Part shown: positions 55,901-63,586 of the stretch, piece after piece
Numbering within the stretch: position 1 is the stretch's first letter
How the letters are laid out: every line of letters starts with the position of its first letter
Assembly: GCA_013215385.1 (NCBI GenBank)
Contig: JABSOY010000006.1
Span: 124,001-188,000 of the forward strand
Direction of reading: 5' to 3'
Source of the DNA: Colwellia sp.
Lineage (GTDB): Bacteria > Pseudomonadota > Gammaproteobacteria > Enterobacterales > Alteromonadaceae
DNA length: 64,000 nt
Notes under the pieces: generated by a model
Seen by the model: only the letters and a program-made list of their open reading frames with translations
Database searches by the model: none
What the model was told of the DNA's origin: nothing
Position numbers and translations under genes: made by a program

Positions 55901-57167
55901 TCCAAATATTGCCATTTAGGTCTTCCTTGATATCAATAACCATTTGAAAAGTAATGTTGGGTAAGTTGATATTTTCTTCATTAAATAATTTACAGATATT
56001 ATTGGTTTGATCAATAAGGTTTATCCCTTTCCCTTTAGCCCCTAACCAAAGGTTATTTTTTGAGTCCAATAGTACGGCATGATTTTCGTTGCTAGATAAA
56101 CACTGGGGGCTATTATCCTTAGGACGATACAGCTCAATTGAGCTTGCACTATATGTTAGTTTATTAATACCGATTCTTGTGCCAAGCCAAATATTTCCCG
56201 TACTATCCGAAAAAGTAGTATTAATCATATTTGAATTCAATTCAGAGCCTTGGTTCGGGCTATTATTGAATTTCATTATTGTTTGTGTTTTTGGATCGAT
56301 AATCATCAATCCATTTCTTTTACTGCTAATTATCAGGTTTTGGTCATGAGTGTATTTCACGGTATAAATAGGTGAGGCAAGTAGCTTATTTTTTGAATAT
56401 AAAGAGCCGATAGAACTATTTTGATTAAAGCTAATTAAACCAATATTAGTGCCAAGTAATAAACGGTTGTTCAATTTTAAAATACTATAGATAGTTATCT
56501 TTTTTTGACTATTGGAAGGTATATTAACTTTATGCTGGGTTATTCGATGGTTTGCATATGAATAGCTATTTAATCCATCTTTTGTACCAATCCATAATTT
56601 ATCCTTACTGGCTTGATACAAACTTCGGATATTATTGCTAGCTATTCTCAAGTAATCTTTTGCTGTTTTATGAAAATGCAAAATATTGTTGCTGGATAAA
56701 CTTGTGTCTATTCTAAATAAGCCATTATTTCTTGTGCCTACCCAAATGTTGTTTTTATGGTCTTCTAATAAGTTAAGGATAACGAATGAAGATCCTTTAT
56801 TTTTTAATGTGACTTGATGGAAAGTTTCGCTATTTTCATTGTATGTCAATAAATGATTATTTGTACCCACCCAAAGCTTGTTATTACTATCAATCAACAA
56901 TGACTTTACCTCTAGTCGAGAGGCTCCATTAATTGTTTCAAGTGAGTATTTTTTTACGTTCAATCCATCGAAGCGAAATAGTCCAGTATTAGAGGCAAAC
57001 CAAATAAAACCATGTGCATCTTGCGTTATGGCTTTTACGTTTTGCTGGTCTCGAATTTTTGACGTGGTAAAGTTAATTACGTTGTAAGTTTTTTGTAGTG
57101 TATTAGCTAAAAGAACATTACAGTTTAGCTGTAAAATCAAAAACAGAATCAAACAACGTTTTAACAT
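52977..57167 (-). CDS. Hybrid two-component system protein (periplasmic propeller, kinase, receiver, AraC)
   Basis: A 1396-residue one-protein signalling system of the HTCS type common in glycan-degrading bacteria. Order: signal peptide (1-21); two seven-bladed propeller-type repeats (about 40-720; recurrent NIWLGT / NLWIGT blades); Y_Y_Y domain (about 735-800, YQYRLAGYDNWT); membrane span (about 805-825); HisKA with His in LSHEFRTPLTLILG (about 860); HATPase_c (VNLLSNAIKYTNNGG, DTGRGIPEDQLESVFEKY, GAGIGLALIREL); receiver with Asp in LIISDVMMPKLDGY (about 1173); AraC HTH (about 1290-1385, SERQLFRKLKSVLGITPTEYL, FDAGFSSQSYFGKCFKNEYG). It would bind a glycan fragment outside and directly activate transcription. 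The regulon is unknown. Preceded by a small secreted protein gene 26 bp upstream. Confidence 0.93.
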   Translation of the reverse strand: MLKRCLILFLILQLNCNVLLANTLQKTYNVINFTTSKIRDQQNVKAITQDAHGFIWFASNTGLFRFDGLNVKKYSLETINGASRLEVKSLLIDSNNKLWVGTNNHLLTYNENSETFHQVTLKNKGSSFVILNLLEDHKNNIWVGTRNNGLFRIDTSLSSNNILHFHKTAKDYLRIASNNIRSLYQASKDKLWIGTKDGLNSYSYANHRITQHKVNIPSNSQKKITIYSILKLNNRLLLGTNIGLISFNQNSSIGSLYSKNKLLASPIYTVKYTHDQNLIISSKRNGLMIIDPKTQTIMKFNNSPNQGSELNSNMINTTFSDSTGNIWLGTRIGINKLTYSASSIELYRPKDNSPQCLSSNENHAVLLDSKNNLWLGAKGKGINLIDQTNNICKLFNEENINLPNITFQMVIDIKEDLNGNIWIASFNEGLIKYNPTTKKFSQLNFADLEKNKIIKHGKIMDIVIDKHNNLWLGMTDYGLVKYDQKSHKLLMLGKNIAKDIQRKKFTVKSIELVNETLWLSTSYSGLISYNLATGKIKTHLSDKTDIGIITTALDKDKNIWLGTKDNGIIKFIPKTGEYKNYRAKDGLANNDIFDIQVDNNNNLWIGTYNGLSTFNQDTSSFTNYYEKDGMQSNDSSLGSFFDSKTGDLWLGGMNGINRIATNTLSKNDEKSYLYLTSLKINGEPVVVSSNEKSSPLKQNIINAEQLILSHKENNFAFSFANINYLNTDKLSYQYRLAGYDNWTDVARENLSANYTNIPAGEYQFQVRVTNNNGQWNGAETSITITILPPWWLTTFALIIYVLIVLFSIYSVIHFRTRALKNKAKELEQSVSERTIELAKEKEKVVQLLEQKNEEFANLSHEFRTPLTLILGTSAQLLNANIDETHLNRIEIIKRNGYRLLRMVDQLLHIETFRVKAISQKSLQHTGSIISQLVDAFTDFAFEKGLKLQVINIEDINFELVPDALEKIVVNLLSNAIKYTNNGGSITIETKRTANNELFVQIVDTGRGIPEDQLESVFEKYNRVLNIGSEQITGAGIGLALIRELIQSHQGSISLTSQLESGTCVTVLLPIVNEAHKTLINEQVPLNMHTDNIVAMELMSLAQQPATTLLLAETNTSNTKNEKLRILVIEDNYDMCQYITSCLSSDYLVFNAYDGLEGVKLSEQEVPDLIISDVMMPKLDGYQTTKKIRENPITNHIPIILLTSRHDLESKLKGWHHQVDEYLTKPFNEEELKIRIKNLLAIRNILKNRHHNMILKGSHINPNILEEISDTSTIELMKKQERFIENFNQTLEEKYTDTSITVNTIARAMAMSERQLFRKLKSVLGITPTEYLRRFRLEKACLLLAKGESAINTAFDAGFSSQSYFGKCFKNEYGYPPSEFKKHLLDQHKDKKTVSLN

Positions 57168-57193
57168 ATAATTAGAGTTATCTGTAACTATTA

Positions 57194-57445
57194 TTAATCA
57201 TCTACAGGATCTTCGGTAGGGTCAGTAGAAAGAGCAGAAATAGCAGGAAGTTCATATTTCACATCATAATTTAGCTCCTTCTCTTTAATAACCGGCATTA
57301 TACTGGTACAGCTTTTATCACTGCTACAAAAGCTAATTACTTCCAGCAAAGAAGGTAAAGTCACTTTTTCTTCAATCGGTGAGTTTGCAAAGCTCATAGA
57401 GCTGATAAAAAAAGTTGAAAGTAAAGTATATTTAGCTATTTTCAT
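57194..57445 (-). CDS. Small secreted protein upstream of HTCS gene
   Basis: An 83-residue protein with signal peptide (MKIAKYTLLSTFFISSMSFA, cleavage near 20). The mature 60 residues contain two Cys in CSSDKSC and an acidic C-terminus (STDPTEDPVDD). AGGATAACC precedes ATG 57445; the frame is open 25 codons further but those residues are not signal-like. It is 26 bp before the HTCS gene on the same strand, so co-transcription is likely. No family recognised. Confidence 0.6.
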   Translation of the reverse strand: MKIAKYTLLSTFFISSMSFANSPIEEKVTLPSLLEVISFCSSDKSCTSIMPVIKEKELNYDVKYELPAISALSTDPTEDPVDD

Positions 57446-57839
57446 GATGGTTATCCTGTTGTTAGTGAGCTTTATTTCAAGCACTTTATATAAATTTTTT
57501 ATTATTATGGATACGAACATTTCAAGGAAACATTACTATCGATAATCAATTAATAATGATCATGATGTTGGGTATACTATTTGGATTTAGAATTTACAGT
57601 GTAAAAAGCAAAATCTAACTAACATCATATATTGTTATTATTAACATTGTTGATTTAAAATCAGTCTGATAAAAATAATAATCATCCTTGATGCGTTCAG
57701 AAAAAATCAATTCATTAAATTCAAAACTAGTGTAACGATCAAAAAATTATTCTAACTAATAAAATACTGCCAAGGTTTGGTATTATCCTGCCAATGACAA
57801 CGCCTTTTGTCAAAAGTACTTTGTTTTCAATGAGGTTAA

Positions 57840-57947
57840 ATGTGTATTGAAATGTGGACAGCTAAAGAGAATAGCGATTTCTTTCATTTAACGATAATTA
57901 AAAGTTACTTTTTGTTTGATTTTACTTCGGTTAGCCCTAATTACTGA
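57840..57947 (+). CDS. Possible small ORF, 35 aa
   Basis: ATG 57840 has GAGG 4 nt upstream. The peptide (starts MCIEMWTAKENSDFF) has a hydrophobic middle but no recognisable family. AT-rich chance ORF remains likely. Confidence 0.2.
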   Translation: MCIEMWTAKENSDFFHLTIIKSYFLFDFTSVSPNY

Positions 57948-58066
57948 CCATATTTTTTAATGAAGTAATGTTTGGCGGTCTTAGACAAGTTATTGGCAGA
58001 ATTTTGGTAGTTAATATTAGCTATCAGATTTAGTATTCGTGCTGTTGAAAACTTGCTTGTTACGAT

Positions 58067-58097
58067 ATTTTTAACGGTAAACATTTTTAACGGTAAA
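58067..58097. repeat. Direct repeat ATTTTTAACGGTAAA
   Basis: Two 15-bp copies at 58067-58081 and 58083-58097, offset 16 bp, 31 bp before the truncated FAAL gene; may be binding sites or simple duplication. Confidence 0.5.
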
Positions 58098-58128
58098 TAT
58101 TAGATTTTAAATTAAAAGGATAACAATT

Positions 58129-58788
58129 ATGCCAAAAACAATTATTGAATACTTGCGTCAGCATGTAGCGGTTAATCCTGATGAATTAGCATTTAGTTTT
58201 TTACCAAGTGATAAAAGGTCATTTTCGGATATAACGTTTAAAGAGTTTTGGTCTGAAGCATTATCGGTTGCTAATTTTTTGAAAAGCAAAACTAAAGCGG
58301 GTGATAAAGTATTACTCGTGTATCCGCCGAGTCTTGAGTATGTGGTTACCTTTTATGGTTGCCTTTTAGCGGGAGTCGTTGCGGTACCTATCCCTTTATT
58401 GTACAAAGATATAAGTGCTGAAGAGCTTCCTAGCATAGTAAAGAATGATCAATTAGTTCTTGCATTAACGACGTTAAACGACCTTCCAACAGTTAAAAAA
58501 TTCTGGCAGGAACAAAAAAATCTTGTACAACCGTTAGATTTTTTTACCACGAATAATTCAGTTTCCCTTTTAGGTGATCTTGGTGATGCTATAGAGGTAC
58601 CACCAAGAACACCTGCTTTTTTAAATTACTTATCAGGGTTCACGGGTGAAAATGAAGAAGTTATTTCTACTCATGAAGATATTATTGAAAGTATCAAGAA
58701 ACTATCACCTATGTCGCCAGAAAAGGCTGATGATATCTTTGTTGGCTGGTTACCGTTTTTCCATGATGTCGATTTAGCCGTAGTATAA
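58129..58788 (+). CDS. Truncated fatty-acyl-AMP-ligase-like protein (N-terminal part only)
   Basis: 219 residues matching the N-terminal half of FAAL/AMP-binding enzymes, normally about 550-600 aa: TIIEYLRQHVAVNPDELAFS, the GDKVLLVYPPSLEYVVTFYGC strand-helix, GVVAVPIPLL, then NYLSGFTGENEEVISTHEDI where the ATP P-loop (YTSGSTGxPKGV) should be, and WLPFFHDVDL. It stops right after this motif. The P-loop has lost the TSGST pattern and the Lys, so it cannot adenylate. A strong AAAAGGA ribosome site is present. Either a pseudogene or a reused binding domain. Convergent with a TetR gene. Confidence 0.7.
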   Translation: MPKTIIEYLRQHVAVNPDELAFSFLPSDKRSFSDITFKEFWSEALSVANFLKSKTKAGDKVLLVYPPSLEYVVTFYGCLLAGVVAVPIPLLYKDISAEELPSIVKNDQLVLALTTLNDLPTVKKFWQEQKNLVQPLDFFTTNNSVSLLGDLGDAIEVPPRTPAFLNYLSGFTGENEEVISTHEDIIESIKKLSPMSPEKADDIFVGWLPFFHDVDLAVV

Positions 58789-58857
58789 ATCGACAGTGTC
58801 CTGAGTTAACTTGTAAATAACTTTCAGTTCAGGCATAAAACGACAATAACATTCGCT

Positions 58858-59514
58858 TTATGCCACGTCCGCCACTTCTAAACAACGCTTACGGTACATC
58901 GAACGAGCTTCTAAAAACTCAGGGATAGCATCTTCAGTAATATAAGGTTGAATAATCACTAAAATTTTCAACACTCCTTCGTAAAAAACTGCATCGGTAA
59001 TTTCAATGTTTTTATTTTGAGTTTGATAAAAACTTAACCAAAACGTATTCACTAAACGTAATATACTGACAATGTCAGCTAAGTCGTCGTCGGCAAACTT
59101 CATCATGTTGGCGCTACGCAGAGACAATAACATTTCACTAACGCGTTTAGCGATTGACGACTGCACTTCAACATATTTTTCATGCAATAAAGGGTTTTTA
59201 GCGAGTAACACCGGCAAGTTACTATAGAAAAATCGAAACTTCATCAATGCTTGAAAAACAGCATCCATGTATAAAATAATGGTATCGAGAGGTTTAACTT
59301 CCGGAGAAACAAAAGGCACAGTGTCTAGTAACAAGTTGCGAGCATATTCTTCGTAGATAGAAAGAATAATGTCTTCTTTATTGCGAAAGTGATAATACAA
59401 GTTACCCGGGCTAATACTTAAATGCGCAGCAATGTGATTCGTGGTAACGTTGCGCTCGCCTTGATCATTGAAAAGCTCAATGCTAGCTTGAATAATTTTA
59501 TCACGGGTTTTCAT
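58858..59514 (-). CDS. TetR-family regulator
   Basis: A 218-residue TetR/AcrR protein. N-terminal HTH (TRDKIIQASIELFNDQGERN, HLSISPGNLYYHFRNKEDII, about 3-50) and a helical ligand domain with FRFFYSNLPVLLAKNPLL (about 93-110) and LRLVNTFWLSFY. The ligand is unknown. It is divergent from coaD and converges with the truncated FAAL-like gene; regulation of lipid genes is possible. Confidence 0.88.
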   Translation of the reverse strand: MKTRDKIIQASIELFNDQGERNVTTNHIAAHLSISPGNLYYHFRNKEDIILSIYEEYARNLLLDTVPFVSPEVKPLDTIILYMDAVFQALMKFRFFYSNLPVLLAKNPLLHEKYVEVQSSIAKRVSEMLLSLRSANMMKFADDDLADIVSILRLVNTFWLSFYQTQNKNIEITDAVFYEGVLKILVIIQPYITEDAIPEFLEARSMYRKRCLEVADVA

Positions 59515-59670
59515 GTTAGCTACTTCTATTTATGCGATTGTCTTATTTTCCATCATACTATCAAAATTGTGCAAACGGGAAGGCTTTTCGAGTAAATACT
59601 TTAAGAAAGAGTATTTGCATGTTGGCATTTGCTAAAATTAGCCTTTACAATGTTTTATAACTTTATGTAA

Positions 59671-60156
<486 letters not shown>

Positions 60157-60175
60157 AACTAATGCCTACAGGTTA

Positions 60176-60991
60176 CTAGTCAGTCTGACAAATTGGACAA
60201 AATACCGAACTACGGTTCGACTGCCTAACTTCTTGCAAAGTTGTTTGGCAGATTTTGCACTTTTTTCCTGCTCGACCGTAAACTAACAACTCCTGCGCAA
60301 AATAGCCCGGACGACCATCAGCTTGGGTAAAGTCCTTTAATGTTGTACCACCTTGAGCAATCGCAGCCGTTAATACTTGTTTGATAATATCGGTAAGCTG
60401 ATCAAAACGTGACTCTGAAATGCTACCGGCTAACGCGGTAGGCAAAATTCCTGCTTTAAATAATGCTTCATTTGCGTAAATATTACCGACACCTACGACG
60501 ATAGGGTTTGACATTAAAAAGGTTTTTATTGGCACTTTTCTATTCTTTGCTTTAGTAAATAAATAGCCATGAAAAAAATCATCGCTTAAAGGTTCAGGGC
60601 CTAATTTACTTAATAACCCTCTCTCGTCAATGTGGTTTTCGAACCATAATACTGCGCCAAAGCGTCGTGGGTCATTTAAACGTAATACTTTGTGATGTGC
60701 AAAAATCAAATCAAAATGATCGTGTTTGGCCACAGGAGTATGCTCATCAATGACTCGAATAGTGCCCGACATGCCCAAATGTAATACTAAAGTGCCGTGT
60801 GAAAACTTGATCAATAAGTATTTTGAACGCCGTTCAACCTTATGAACACTATGGCCAATCATACTTTGTACCGTATCAGGAATAGGCCAGCGTAATTTGG
60901 CATTGCGGACAATAACTTGAGTAACGGTTTGTTTTAAAATATGTGGAGTAATGCCTTGTCGGCAAACTTCTACTTCAGGTAATTCTGGCAT
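60176..60991 (-). CDS. mutM: Formamidopyrimidine-DNA glycosylase (MutM/Fpg)
   Basis: A 271-residue bifunctional glycosylase/AP lyase. MPELPEVEVCRQGI supplies catalytic Pro1 and Glu2; Lys in RRSKYLLIKF, the H2TH segment GVGNIYANEALFKAGILP, and the C-terminal zinc finger CKIC...CPIC are complete. Removes 8-oxoguanine. Convergent with coaD (19 bp), 31 bp after the ATP-grasp gene. Confidence 0.96.
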   Translation of the reverse strand: MPELPEVEVCRQGITPHILKQTVTQVIVRNAKLRWPIPDTVQSMIGHSVHKVERRSKYLLIKFSHGTLVLHLGMSGTIRVIDEHTPVAKHDHFDLIFAHHKVLRLNDPRRFGAVLWFENHIDERGLLSKLGPEPLSDDFFHGYLFTKAKNRKVPIKTFLMSNPIVVGVGNIYANEALFKAGILPTALAGSISESRFDQLTDIIKQVLTAAIAQGGTTLKDFTQADGRPGYFAQELLVYGRAGKKCKICQTTLQEVRQSNRSSVFCPICQTD

Positions 60992-61022
60992 AATAGCTCT
61001 GTATTGAATGTAAAATTAAAAA

Positions 61023-61922
61023 TTACAGCGTTAACGACTGCATTCGAGCAACAAAGGCTTGTGCAAAGCGTGCTGCTGATTGCTCATCCATATTGAAATA
61101 TAATGACGGTTCGATAAGCTCAGCTTCCATCAGAGCAAAACCTGTTTCACAACGAACAAAGTCAACACGAGCATACAAAGGCATGCTTATTTGCGTTTCA
61201 ATGGCTCTCAGTGTTGCTTCTGCATGAGCGATTAACGTTTTTTCTGGGTTAACGCTGGTTAAGCGGCCACCATGTTCTTCTTGTACGCGAAAATCACTGT
61301 CTTTTGGTGTTTTTAAAATAGCATGACTGTATTGACCATTAAAATAGAATAGCGAATATTCACCTTCATTGATCACACTCTCCATAAAAGGTTGAACTAA
61401 AAATTCGTCCGTCGAAAAAGCTTGTTCTAGCTGAGGAAGAAAAGAGTGATAGTTTTTTGTAGTTAACCAAAAGGTATTGTCAGCATTAGCGCTAATACGT
61501 GGTTTTATGACTAATTGTTCAACATTTAACTCGGTGAAATAGTCAGCAACTCGCCGTGCTGATAAATTTTTTCGCCATAAAGTTTTTACTATATTTACCT
61601 TGTTTTTTTCTAATTCTCGTAGGTATTTTTTATCGATATTCCACTGGACCGTCTTTAAGCTATTTTCAAGGTGAGCGCTCGAGCGTTCAATTTTATTGAG
61701 CACCTGTAAAAATGCTGAAGCATCATCTTGATAATCCCATGGCGAACGAATGATCACGGCGGCGTAATCATTCCAATTTACCGTTTTATCACGCCACGAC
61801 ACCATGTGCATTTCCCAGCCTAAAGCCAGTAAGGGCTGTTTAAGTAAATCATCGTATACCTCGAAATCTTCAAGATTGTCCATGGTAAGTACTGCGCAGT
61901 GCTGTCTATTTTTGTCGGCCAT
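61023..61922 (-). CDS. ATP-grasp enzyme
   Basis: A 299-residue ATP-grasp fold protein. N-terminal Rossmann-like part (YDDLLKQPLLALGWEMHMVSW, YAAVIIRSPWDY), ATP-binding region VEQLVIKPRISANADNTFWL, EYSLFYFNGQYSHAILKTP, and C-terminal ARVDFVRCETGFALMEAELIEPSLYF (in pieces about 245-270) with metal-binding Glu residues. It resembles the glutathione-synthetase/DcsG-like branch, which links a carboxylate to an amine. Substrate unknown. Lies upstream of mutM on the same strand. Confidence 0.83.
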   Translation of the reverse strand: MADKNRQHCAVLTMDNLEDFEVYDDLLKQPLLALGWEMHMVSWRDKTVNWNDYAAVIIRSPWDYQDDASAFLQVLNKIERSSAHLENSLKTVQWNIDKKYLRELEKNKVNIVKTLWRKNLSARRVADYFTELNVEQLVIKPRISANADNTFWLTTKNYHSFLPQLEQAFSTDEFLVQPFMESVINEGEYSLFYFNGQYSHAILKTPKDSDFRVQEEHGGRLTSVNPEKTLIAHAEATLRAIETQISMPLYARVDFVRCETGFALMEAELIEPSLYFNMDEQSAARFAQAFVARMQSLTL

Positions 61923-61970
61923 GTTAATGAACTTTATATCTGGTGTTATTAATTATTATATACACTGAGC

Positions 61971-62447
61971 TTAGCTTGCTAAGATTTCAGTGGGAATGAG
62001 TTGTGAAAAAATCGCTAATGGAAAGGCTAGCCAACGCTTTTCTTGGTTATTAAAAACTAATAGTTCGGTGTTGGTAATAAATAAGTTGAGTACGTTCGTT
62101 TGTTCATCCCCTGCTAATTCAATGGAGACTACCAAGGCCATTTGCCGATCAAGTTCTGGTGGTTGTGTAACAATATCCCCTTCTATTTCATGCCAAGTTA
62201 ACATCATTTGCTCTAATGCTTGGCCCGATATTTTGGCGGGTGTTGCTTGCCAGTTACGACCAACGCGATCAACACTTATTTGCTGTTCAATGGATAACGA
62301 TAAAATTACTGCATGCTTTGCAAAAATTGTCAGTTGTTGCTTGTCATCTGATGAAAATAGTTTTTTATTGGTGATATTGATGACAATAATAAAAATCATC
62401 ACTGAAAATATGATGACATTGTTCCAACCAGTGCGCGAGAGTTTCAT
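61971..62447 (-). CDS. Hypothetical membrane-anchored protein, 158 aa
   Basis: One N-terminal signal-anchor (about 9-24, NVIIFSVMIFIIVINI) and a roughly 130-residue extracytoplasmic domain with beta-strand patterns (QMALVVSIELAG, NVLNLFITNTELLVFNN). No family recognised. A long ORF on the opposite strand covers the same bases but lacks protein features. 48 bp upstream of the ATP-grasp gene, same strand. Confidence 0.7.
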   Translation of the reverse strand: MKLSRTGWNNVIIFSVMIFIIVINITNKKLFSSDDKQQLTIFAKHAVILSLSIEQQISVDRVGRNWQATPAKISGQALEQMMLTWHEIEGDIVTQPPELDRQMALVVSIELAGDEQTNVLNLFITNTELLVFNNQEKRWLAFPLAIFSQLIPTEILAS

Positions 62448-62501
62448 AACAATTATTCATGATGGAGTAAGTAGTGATGATGATACTAAATTTTAGGCAA
62501 T

Positions 62502-62528
62502 AAAAAACCCAGCAATTGCTGGGTTTTT
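62502..62528 (-). terminator. Terminator after rpmB-rpmG
   Basis: Perfect palindrome AAAAACCCAGCAA / TTGCTGGGTTTTT (62503-62528), T-run on the minus strand, 17 nt past rpmG. Confidence 0.9.
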
Positions 62529-62544
62529 AAAAACTTGAATTAAA

Positions 62545-62700
62545 TTACTTAATTTTAGCTTCTTTATACATTACGTGCTGACGGATACGTGGATCAAACT
62601 TTTTGATCTCCATCTTTTCAGGCATAGTCTTTTTATTCTTATCAGTAGTATAAAAATGACCAGTACCGGCACTAGAAACTAAACGAATTTTATCGCGCAT
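62545..62700 (-). CDS. rpmG: Ribosomal protein L33
   Basis: A 51-residue protein: [19 protein letters not shown] at the start, then [19 protein letters not shown]. No zinc-binding Cys, as in E. coli L33 (55 aa); lacks the first four residues of the E. coli protein. AGAGGAAATT precedes ATG 62700. 24 bp after rpmB. Confidence 0.95.
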   Translation of the reverse strand: MRDKIRLVSSAGTGHFYTTDKNKKTMPEKMEIKKFDPRIRQHVMYKEAKIK

Positions 62701-62724
62701 AATAATTTCCTCTTAAAGTAGTTG

Positions 62725-62961
62725 TTAAACTTTTCCGCCACGGGCACGAATGTCAGTTAAAACTACATCAATACCTTTCTTATCGATAATACGCATTCCT
62801 TTCGGAGTTAAACGTAATTTAACGAAACGGTTTTCGCTCTCAACCCAAAAACGGTGAGATTGAAGATTTGGTAAAAAACGACGACGAGTCGCGTTTCTTG
62901 CGTGTGAACGGTTGTTACCGAACATTGGCACTTTGCCTGTTACTTGGCAAACTTTAGACAT
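62725..62961 (-). CDS. rpmB: Ribosomal protein L28
   Basis: A 78-residue protein equal in length to E. coli L28: [59 protein letters not shown]. First gene of rpmB-rpmG. Its 244-bp upstream region (62962-63205) should hold the promoter; nothing else was recognised there. Confidence 0.96.
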   Translation of the reverse strand: MSKVCQVTGKVPMFGNNRSHARNATRRRFLPNLQSHRFWVESENRFVKLRLTPKGMRIIDKKGIDVVLTDIRARGGKV

Positions 62962-63205
62962 TTGAGTACTCCAAAAATTAATTCCAGGTCGTTCTATTAT
63001 TCCCCAAGACCGTCGCCTCGAGATCCTGAAAAAGGTGGCATATTATAGTGAAACTTAAAAATGAAAGCCAGCTTTAATAATAAAAAAACACCAATAGTAA
63101 TCAAATTAAATATTTTCAATGGGTTAGTGTGGTTTTGTGGGCTGTTGTGCGGGTATTTAGTGCTGAAGTTGACTAGTAAGTGACCGAACCCACGAAAAAA
63201 TCAAA

Positions 63206-63586
63206 TTAATTTATACCAGAATCTAGCAGTTTTTTTAATTTTTCGTGCTGTTCTTGATCACAAAGCTCATTAATTAAAATACGGATGATATGGGATTTAG
63301 CTAATTTAGTATCTTTTGCTAGGTTTTGTAATTGCCCAATTGCCTGTTCACTCAAAGTAAATGTTGCATGGCGAAAAGGCTGCTTTTGAGCAATATTCTT
63401 ATTTTCTAAATGTTGTTTTGCAGCAATAATTGCCTGTTCAATACAAACATTCTTTGTTTCATTACTGTTTATTATTTCAGGATGCCCTAACGCATAATTT
63501 TCTGCATCGGCAATAAATTCGTCAACGGTAAAACTCCTTTTCTTTGGCTTTCCATGTGTAGTTTTTTTCAGGTCAGTTAAACTCAT
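63206..63586 (-). CDS. Ribbon-helix-helix protein paired with ParA
   Basis: A 126-residue basic protein. The C-terminal part (RHATFTLSEQAIGQLQNLA, then KLAKSHIIRILINEL, about 70-105) has the strand-helix-helix pattern of RHH DNA-binding proteins such as ParG/CopG. The N-terminal part is basic and helical (KKTTHGKPKKRSFTVDEFI). It overlaps the ParA-like gene by 14 bp, the layout of small partition operons in which the second gene encodes the centromere-binding protein. Function inferred from fold and context. Confidence 0.7.
   Translation of the reverse strand: MSLTDLKKTTHGKPKKRSFTVDEFIADAENYALGHPEIINSNETKNVCIEQAIIAAKQHLENKNIAQKQPFRHATFTLSEQAIGQLQNLAKDTKLAKSHIIRILINELCDQEQHEKLKKLLDSGIN

Larger units (their letters stand above)
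57446..58128. other. 683-bp AT-rich intergenic region
   Basis: Holds presumed promoters of the small-secreted-protein/HTCS unit and of the truncated FAAL gene. It also contains one weak small ORF (57840-57947) and a 16-bp-spaced direct repeat (58067-58097). No RNA gene or terminator recognised. Confidence 0.5.

Noticed and set aside
57530-57570. Second Fur box (AATAATGATCATGATG)
   Set aside because: Only a partial match in an AT-rich gap and not placed before an iron gene.
57780-57800. Sigma-54-like promoter (TGG...TGC)
   Set aside because: The distance between GG and GC is one base too short for a sigma-54 site.
61990-62496. 168-codon plus-strand ORF
   Set aside because: It lies over the minus-strand membrane-anchored protein gene; its translation is Cys/Ser-rich without fold features, while the minus strand gives a signal-anchor protein with a normal start.
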